From positions 1,476,501 to 1,540,500 of the forward strand of contig NZ_CP016353.1 of the NCBI RefSeq assembly GCF_002240355.1: a stretch of DNA of 64,000 nucleotides, in the 5' to 3' direction. A program made the position numbers and the translations under genes. The DNA comes from Prauserella marina (GTDB lineage: Bacteria; Actinomycetota; Actinomycetes; Mycobacteriales; Pseudonocardiaceae). Below the pieces are notes generated by a model. It was given only the letters and a program-made list of their open reading frames with translations. It was not told the DNA's origin and made no database searches. Positions 59,635 through 64,000 of this stretch are shown piece after piece (the stretch's first letter is position 1; each line of letters starts with the position of its first letter).

Positions 59635-60114
59635 ATGAGCACGGTGAAGTCGCCGAAGTCGCCGGATGCCCGGTACGCGCGGCGGCAGAACGTCATCGCC
59701 GCCACGGTGCCGCTCGTCGCCGGAGTGCTCGCCGCGATCGCGGCGTGGCGACTGGGCCTCGGCGACCTCTCCGATCCCGGCCCCGGACTGTGGCCGCTCG
59801 TGGTCAGCGTCGCGATGGTGGTCGTCGCCGCCGTGCTGGTGATCAAATCCAGTCCGACCGGTGCAGAGGAACGGTTCAACCGGGACTCGGTGATCGTCGT
59901 CGTCGGCGTGTTGTCGCTGCTGGGCTACGCGGCACTGTTCGAGCAGGTCGGCTTCGAGATCCCCACCATCGCGCTGCTCGTGCTGTGGCTCAAGGTCCTC
60001 GGCAGGGAGTCCTGGCTCGTCACGGTCGTCGTGTCGGTCGTGGCCAGCGCCGCGATCTACCTGCTCTTCATCACGGGGCTCGAAGTGCCGCTGCCGCACA
60101 TCGTGCACTTCTGA
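59635..60114 (+). CDS. tctB: Tripartite tricarboxylate transporter small membrane subunit TctB
   Basis: A 159-residue four-helix membrane protein: helix 1 VIAATVPLVAGVLAAIAAWR, helix 2 GLWPLVVSVAMVVVAAVLVI, helix 3 SVIVVVGVLSLLGYAAL and helix 4 SWLVTVVVSVVASAAIYLL, with the family SDPGPGLWPL motif near residue 45. Small subunit of the TctABC secondary transporter. Lies 7 bases after tctC and 10 before tctA. Confidence 0.9.
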   Translation: MSTVKSPKSPDARYARRQNVIAATVPLVAGVLAAIAAWRLGLGDLSDPGPGLWPLVVSVAMVVVAAVLVIKSSPTGAEERFNRDSVIVVVGVLSLLGYAALFEQVGFEIPTIALLVLWLKVLGRESWLVTVVVSVVASAAIYLLFITGLEVPLPHIVHF

Positions 60115-60124
60115 GAGGCCGCAC

Positions 60125-61690
60125 ATGGACTTCTTCTCGCCGGTGCTCGCCGGTTTCGGCGTGGTGTTCCAGTCGGAGAACCTGCTGTACTGCCTGCTCG
60201 GCGTCACGCTGGGCATGCTGGTCGGCGTACTGCCCGGCCTCGGCCCCGCCGCCACCATCGCCATCCTGCTTCCGGTCACCTACAACATCGAGCCGACCTC
60301 GGCGATCATCATGCTCGCCGGAATCTTCTACGGAGCCCAGTACGGCGGCACCATCACCTCGGTGCTGCTCAGGCTGCCGGGGGAGGCGTCGAGCGTCGTC
60401 ACCGCCATCGACGGCCACGAGATGGCCAAGCAGGGCAGAGCCGGTGCCGCGCTGGGCATCGCAGCCATCGGCTCCTTCATCGGCGGCACGATCTCCATCG
60501 TGGTGCTGACGTTCGTCGCGCCGCTCGTCGCCGGGTTCGCGCTGGACTTCGGGCCCGCCGAGTACACGATGCTCGCGCTGCTCGGCATCCTGCTCGTCAC
60601 CACGCTCGGCACCGGTTCGGTCGCCAAAAGCCTGCTCATGGCCGCGCTCGGGCTGTTGCTGGCCACCATCGGCCAGGACCCCCTGCTCGGCACGGCCCGG
60701 TTCACCTTCGGCAGCGACGGCCTGCTCGACGGCATCGACTTCGTCATCGTCGCGATGGGCCTGTTCGGCGTCGGCGAGATCCTTTACAACCTGGAATCGT
60801 TGCGGCACAAGGCACCGCCACCCGCGCCGGTCGGGTCGGTGTACCCCTCGCGCAAGGACCTGCGCGAATCACGCGGCGCGATCTCGCGCGGCTCCGTCGT
60901 CGGCTTCCTCCTCGGCATCCTGCCGGGAGGAGGGGCGACCATGTCATCGATGGTCGCCTACGCCGTCGAACGCAGGACCACCAAGAAACCGGAGCGCTTC
61001 GGCAAGGGTGCCATCGAGGGCGTCGCGGGACCGGAGACGGCCAACAACGCGGCGGCGACCTCGTCGTTCATTCCGTTGCTCTCACTCGGTATTCCAGCCA
61101 ACGCGACGATGGCGATCATGTTCGGCGCGCTGCTGTTGCAGGGCATCACCCCAGGCCCGCTGCTCGTCGACGAGGAACCCGAGCTGTTCTGGGGCGTCGT
61201 CAACTCGATGTACATCGGGAACCTGTTGTTGCTGGCGATGAGCCTGCCGCTGATCGGCCTCTTCGTCCGCATCCTGCGCGTAAGGCCGGCGATCCTCGCG
61301 CCGCTGACGATCCTGATCACGATGATCGGCGTCTACACGGTGCGCATGAACGTCTTCGACATGTTCCTCGTCATCGGGCTCGGCGTGCTCGGGTACCTGA
61401 TGAAGAAGACCGGATTCGAACCGGGACCGCTCGTGCTCGCGTTCGTGCTCGGCGGGATTCTCGAGTCGGCGTTCCGCCGGTCGATGCGCACGTTCGACGG
61501 TGAGCTGTCCGGATTCCTCACCCAGCCCATCGCGGCGTCGCTGCTCGGGCTGATCGTGCTGCTCATCGCCTTCTCCGGCTGGCGAGCGCTCCGTAACCGC
61601 GAGCCGGACCGACGAAAGGAGAAACATGGCGCGGCTGCCGAGCGCCCAGCCGAGGACAGCAGCGACGATCGAGCCGACCACACCGGCTGA
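60125..61690 (+). CDS. tctA: Tripartite tricarboxylate transporter large membrane subunit TctA
   Basis: A 521-residue polytopic protein, about 12 helices, the main membrane subunit of the TctABC solute:sodium/proton symporter. Motifs: LGVTLGMLVGVLPGLGPAAT, FYGAQYGGTITSVLLRLPGE, GFLLGILPGGGATMSSMVAY, NNAAATSSFIPLLSLGIPAN and FVLGGILESAFRRSMRTFDG. The C-terminal ~35 residues are charged and unlike the rest. The last ~65 bases overlap a small open frame (61626-61865) with a good ribosome site. Confidence 0.93.
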   Translation: MDFFSPVLAGFGVVFQSENLLYCLLGVTLGMLVGVLPGLGPAATIAILLPVTYNIEPTSAIIMLAGIFYGAQYGGTITSVLLRLPGEASSVVTAIDGHEMAKQGRAGAALGIAAIGSFIGGTISIVVLTFVAPLVAGFALDFGPAEYTMLALLGILLVTTLGTGSVAKSLLMAALGLLLATIGQDPLLGTARFTFGSDGLLDGIDFVIVAMGLFGVGEILYNLESLRHKAPPPAPVGSVYPSRKDLRESRGAISRGSVVGFLLGILPGGGATMSSMVAYAVERRTTKKPERFGKGAIEGVAGPETANNAAATSSFIPLLSLGIPANATMAIMFGALLLQGITPGPLLVDEEPELFWGVVNSMYIGNLLLLAMSLPLIGLFVRILRVRPAILAPLTILITMIGVYTVRMNVFDMFLVIGLGVLGYLMKKTGFEPGPLVLAFVLGGILESAFRRSMRTFDGELSGFLTQPIAASLLGLIVLLIAFSGWRALRNREPDRRKEKHGAAAERPAEDSSDDRADHTG

Positions 61691-61865
61691 GCCACACCCG
61701 CCGGTGTCGTCGCGGTGGAGCCGCGAGGTGGTCACCCCGGCTCACGGCGGTCCGTGGGTCTCGGCCGACGGCGTCACTACCTCGGTCGGGGCTCCGGCGA
61801 TCCGCGGGTTCCCCGCGGCCGGGCGCAGGGGTGACGGGGTACTCACGCTCCCCGGGGAAGGCTGA
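61626..61865 (+). CDS. Small ORF with strong ribosome site (uncertain)
   Basis: A 79-residue frame beginning ATGGCG, preceded by AAAGGAGAAAC, the best Shine-Dalgarno in this part of the window. The product (MARLPSAQPRTAATIEPTTP start, WSREVVTPAHGGPWVSADGV in the middle) is Pro/Ala-rich, probably disordered, with no recognised domain. It overlaps the 3' end of tctA out of frame. It may be a real small protein, a decayed downstream gene of the aldarate operon, or a fortuitous frame. Confidence 0.35.
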   Translation: MARLPSAQPRTAATIEPTTPAEPHPPVSSRWSREVVTPAHGGPWVSADGVTTSVGAPAIRGFPAAGRRGDGVLTLPGEG

Positions 61866-62018
61866 TTCCCGCCGTCTGGCAAAATAGACGATTGCGTGTC
61901 CCGGTCGGACCCTCTCACCGCACCGGAACATCCATATACCTGCGGGCATTCGCATCCGGTTCCCCACTCGGATCGCGTCCCGAGCCGAGAACCGAGAACG
62001 ACAGGAGTACCCACACCC

Positions 62019-62483
62019 GTGGCCGTCAAGATCAAGCTGCAGCGCCTCGGCAAGATCCGCGCGCCCTACTACCGGATCATCGTCGCGGACGCGCGTACCC
62101 GCCGCGATGGCAGGGCCATCGAGACGATCGGTAAGTACCACCCCAAGGAAGAGCCGAGCTTCATCGAGGTCGACTCCGAGCGGGCCCAGCACTGGCTGAA
62201 GGTCGGCGCGCAGCCGACGGAGCCCGTGCAGCGCATCCTTGAGGTGACCGGCGACTGGCAGAAGTTCAAGGGCCTCCCCGGCGCCGAGGGCACTCTGAAG
62301 GCCGCCGAGCCCAAGCCCTCAAAGCAGGACCTCTTCAACGCGGCGCTGGCCGCTGCCGGTGAGGAGCCCGCTGGCGAGGCCACCACGCCGAAGAAGAAGG
62401 CCCCCAAGAAGGCCGAGGCCGACAAGGCTGAGAAGGCCGACAAGGCCGAAGCCGAGACCGAGAAGAAGGCCGACGAGGCGTGA
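62019..62483 (+). CDS. rpsP: 30S ribosomal protein S16
   Basis: Ribosomal protein of the small subunit assembly core. 154 residues from [43 protein letters not shown] and [16 protein letters not shown] are the universal S16 core, and the C-terminal ~60 residues are a Lys/Ala/Glu-rich tail ([20 protein letters not shown]) found in actinobacterial S16. AGGAG lies 11 bases before the start. First gene of rpsP-khpA-rimM-trmD. Its stop overlaps the khpA start. Confidence 0.97.
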   Translation: MAVKIKLQRLGKIRAPYYRIIVADARTRRDGRAIETIGKYHPKEEPSFIEVDSERAQHWLKVGAQPTEPVQRILEVTGDWQKFKGLPGAEGTLKAAEPKPSKQDLFNAALAAAGEEPAGEATTPKKKAPKKAEADKAEKADKAEAETEKKADEA

Positions 62484-62719
62484 GCTTCCTCGCCGATTCG
62501 CTCGAACACCTCGTGCGCGGCATCGTCGACAACCCTGACGACGTCAGGGTCGAGCTGATCACCACCCGCCGCGGACGCACCCTTGAGGTGCACGTCCACC
62601 CCGATGACCTCGGCAAGGTCATCGGGCGCGGCGGGCGCACGGCAACCGCCCTGCGCACCGTGATGGGCTCCATCGGCGGCAGGGGCGTTCGCGTCGACGT
62701 CATCGACACCGACCGCTGA
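62480..62719 (+). CDS. khpA: KH-domain RNA-binding protein KhpA
   Basis: A 79-residue single KH-domain protein with the GxxG loop in [16 protein letters not shown]. KhpA usually pairs with KhpB (Jag) to bind small RNAs and mRNAs involved in cell division and elongation. GTG start overlaps the rpsP stop (GTGA). Standard position between rpsP and rimM. Confidence 0.94.
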   Translation: MSFLADSLEHLVRGIVDNPDDVRVELITTRRGRTLEVHVHPDDLGKVIGRGGRTATALRTVMGSIGGRGVRVDVIDTDR

Positions 62720-62728
62720 GGCGCTCGC

Positions 62729-63238
62729 GTGCAGGTCGCCGTTGGCCGGATCGCGAAACCTCACGGCATTCGCGGTGAGCTTGCCGTCGATGTCCGCACC
62801 GACTCGCCGGACGAGCGGTTCATCGTGGGAACGGTGCTGACAGGGCAAGCCCGCAACGGCGATACGACCCGGCTCACCGTGGCAGCCGCCCGCTGGCACA
62901 GCGGGCGGCTGCTCATGCGGTTCGCCGAGGTGCCCGATCGCACCATCGCCGAGGAACTGCGGGGCGTGATCCTGCTCGGCGACACCGGTGATCTGCCTCC
63001 GATCGAGGATCCCGACGAGTTCTACGACCACGAGCTGGAGGGCCTGCGGGCCGAACTGGCCGACGGCACCCTCGTCGGAACGGTGCGGGAGATCGTCCAT
63101 TCGCCAGGCGGCGAACTCCTCGCGATCGACCGCGAAGGCGGAGAGGCGCTCGTCCCCTTCGTGAAGGCCATCGTTCCCGAGGTCGACGTCACGGCAGGCA
63201 AGGTCGTCATCGACCCTCCCGAGGGCCTGCTGGACTGA
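62729..63238 (+). CDS. rimM: 16S rRNA processing protein RimM
   Basis: 30S maturation factor that binds S19 and assists 16S 3'-domain assembly. 169 residues. Motifs: [20 protein letters not shown] (N-terminal RimM domain), [40 protein letters not shown] and the PRC-barrel end [20 protein letters not shown] followed by DPPEGLLD. Two bases before trmD, the typical rimM-trmD pair. Confidence 0.96.
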   Translation: MQVAVGRIAKPHGIRGELAVDVRTDSPDERFIVGTVLTGQARNGDTTRLTVAAARWHSGRLLMRFAEVPDRTIAEELRGVILLGDTGDLPPIEDPDEFYDHELEGLRAELADGTLVGTVREIVHSPGGELLAIDREGGEALVPFVKAIVPEVDVTAGKVVIDPPEGLLD

Positions 63239-63240
63239 CC

Positions 63241-63990
63241 ATGCGTATCGATGTCGTCACCATCTTTCCCGAGTATCTTCAGCCGTTGCGTGCCGCGCTG
63301 CTCGGAAGAGCCATCGAGCGCGGCCTCATCGACATCGGCGTTCACGACCTGCGCGACTGGACCCACGACGTGCATCGCGCCGTTGACGACTCCCCCTACG
63401 GTGGCGGACCGGGCATGGTCATGAAACCGCAGGTGTGGGGTCCCGCGCTCGACGAAGTGTGTGGTGAGGACACCCGGCTCGTCGTACCGACACCGGCCGG
63501 TAAACCGTTCACCCAGCAGCTCGCGCACGCCTACGCGGCGGAGCAGCACCTGGTGTTCGCCTGTGGTCGCTACGAGGGCATCGACCAGCGGGTCGTCGAC
63601 GACGCGGCGGAACGCATGCCGGTCGACGAGATCTCCATCGGCGACTACGTGCTGGTCGGTGGCGAGGCGGCCGTGCTGGTGATGGTCGAAGCCGTCGTCA
63701 GGCTGTTGCCCGGGGTGCTCGGCAACCCGGTGTCGGCCGAGCAGGACTCGTTCTCCGACGGCTTGCTCGAAGGGCCCTCCTACACCAGGCCAGAGGTGTG
63801 GCGGGAACGGGCGGTGCCCGACGTACTGAGATCTGGCAACCACGCGCTGATCGAAAGGTGGCGCCGTGATCAGGCACTGGCCAGAACCTTCGATCGCAGG
63901 CCGGACCTGCTGGAAAGGCTGCCGGAGGAGCACCTGGACAAGCACGATCGAGCCGTGCTCGACCGGCTTCGCGGGGAGCCCGGTGCATAG
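63241..63990 (+). CDS. trmD: tRNA (guanine-N1-)-methyltransferase TrmD
   Basis: SPOUT-fold SAM methyltransferase making m1G37 in tRNAs. 249 residues, complete. Motifs: [72 protein letters not shown] and the C-terminal [20 protein letters not shown]. Last gene of the rpsP operon in this window; the stop is at the end and the following 10 bases contain no gene. rplS often follows trmD in related genomes but is outside. Confidence 0.97.
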   Translation: MRIDVVTIFPEYLQPLRAALLGRAIERGLIDIGVHDLRDWTHDVHRAVDDSPYGGGPGMVMKPQVWGPALDEVCGEDTRLVVPTPAGKPFTQQLAHAYAAEQHLVFACGRYEGIDQRVVDDAAERMPVDEISIGDYVLVGGEAAVLVMVEAVVRLLPGVLGNPVSAEQDSFSDGLLEGPSYTRPEVWRERAVPDVLRSGNHALIERWRRDQALARTFDRRPDLLERLPEEHLDKHDRAVLDRLRGEPGA

Positions 63991-64000
63991 ACGTCGACGA

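Overview
The window is GC-rich actinobacterial chromosome. GTG starts are frequent, ATGA/GTGA start-stop overlaps are common, and the core gene order smc, ftsY, amt-glnK-glnD, ffh, rpsP-khpA-rimM-trmD is the usual actinobacterial one. Mycothiol-enzyme-like, Ku, GlnR-type and PucR-type features fit Pseudonocardiaceae (Amycolatopsis/Prauserella-like); the family assignment is inference. No tRNA, rRNA, insertion sequence, phage or CRISPR locus was found.

Layout. 1-9.4 kb: the 3' part of smc, a membrane protein, a reverse-strand cell-wall-recycling operon (anmK, sodium/solute symporter, DinB-like protein) and ftsY. 9.4-15 kb: an IclR regulator divergent from malate synthase, a CitE-like gene, an orphan pxpA and a nuclease-family gene. 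15-22 kb: a TetR-controlled operon (SDR, CoA ligase, ACAD10/11-type acyl-CoA dehydrogenase, tetR, ACAD10/11-type kinase, VOC protein, SMP-30 lactonase). I read it as a gamma-lactone/4-hydroxyacid catabolic pathway. 22-40 kb: a purine-catabolism island: PucR, three xanthine dehydrogenase subunits with an 8-oxoguanine-deaminase-like gene nested among them, an AzgA-like permease, gcl-glxR-hyi, an HTH regulator, uraD-uraH-uricase, an NCS2 urate/xanthine permease, allantoinase and allantoicase. With malate synthase at 10.3 kb this takes purines to ammonia, glyoxylate and central metabolism. Ureidoglycolate lyase/urease and glycerate kinase are not in the window.

40-44 kb: a reverse-strand operon (rlmA-like, fhuF-like, metY, CoA-binding protein). 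43.7-49 kb: GlnR-boxed amt-glnK-glnD, a small unknown gene and ku. 49.5-54 kb: ffh, an amidohydrolase and two CPBP membrane proteases. 54-62 kb: an aldarate-catabolism locus (GntR, talarate/galactarate dehydratase, TauE-like exporter, IclR, KdgD and a TctCBA uptake system). 62-64 kb: the rpsP-khpA-rimM-trmD operon. Catabolic modules are therefore inserted between core genes that are usually close together.

The most unusual non-coding signal is a family of 21-bp tandem repeats. It occurs as six arrays at four intergenic loci (3.3-3.7, 14.8, 30.2-30.7 and 37.9 kb). Five of the six arrays end in a related cap unit carrying GGGGACTCGCG or a close variant, and two loci hold head-to-head inverted array pairs. 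I do not recognise it as a named element. The second notable result is the split ACAD10/11-type kinase and dehydrogenase operon.
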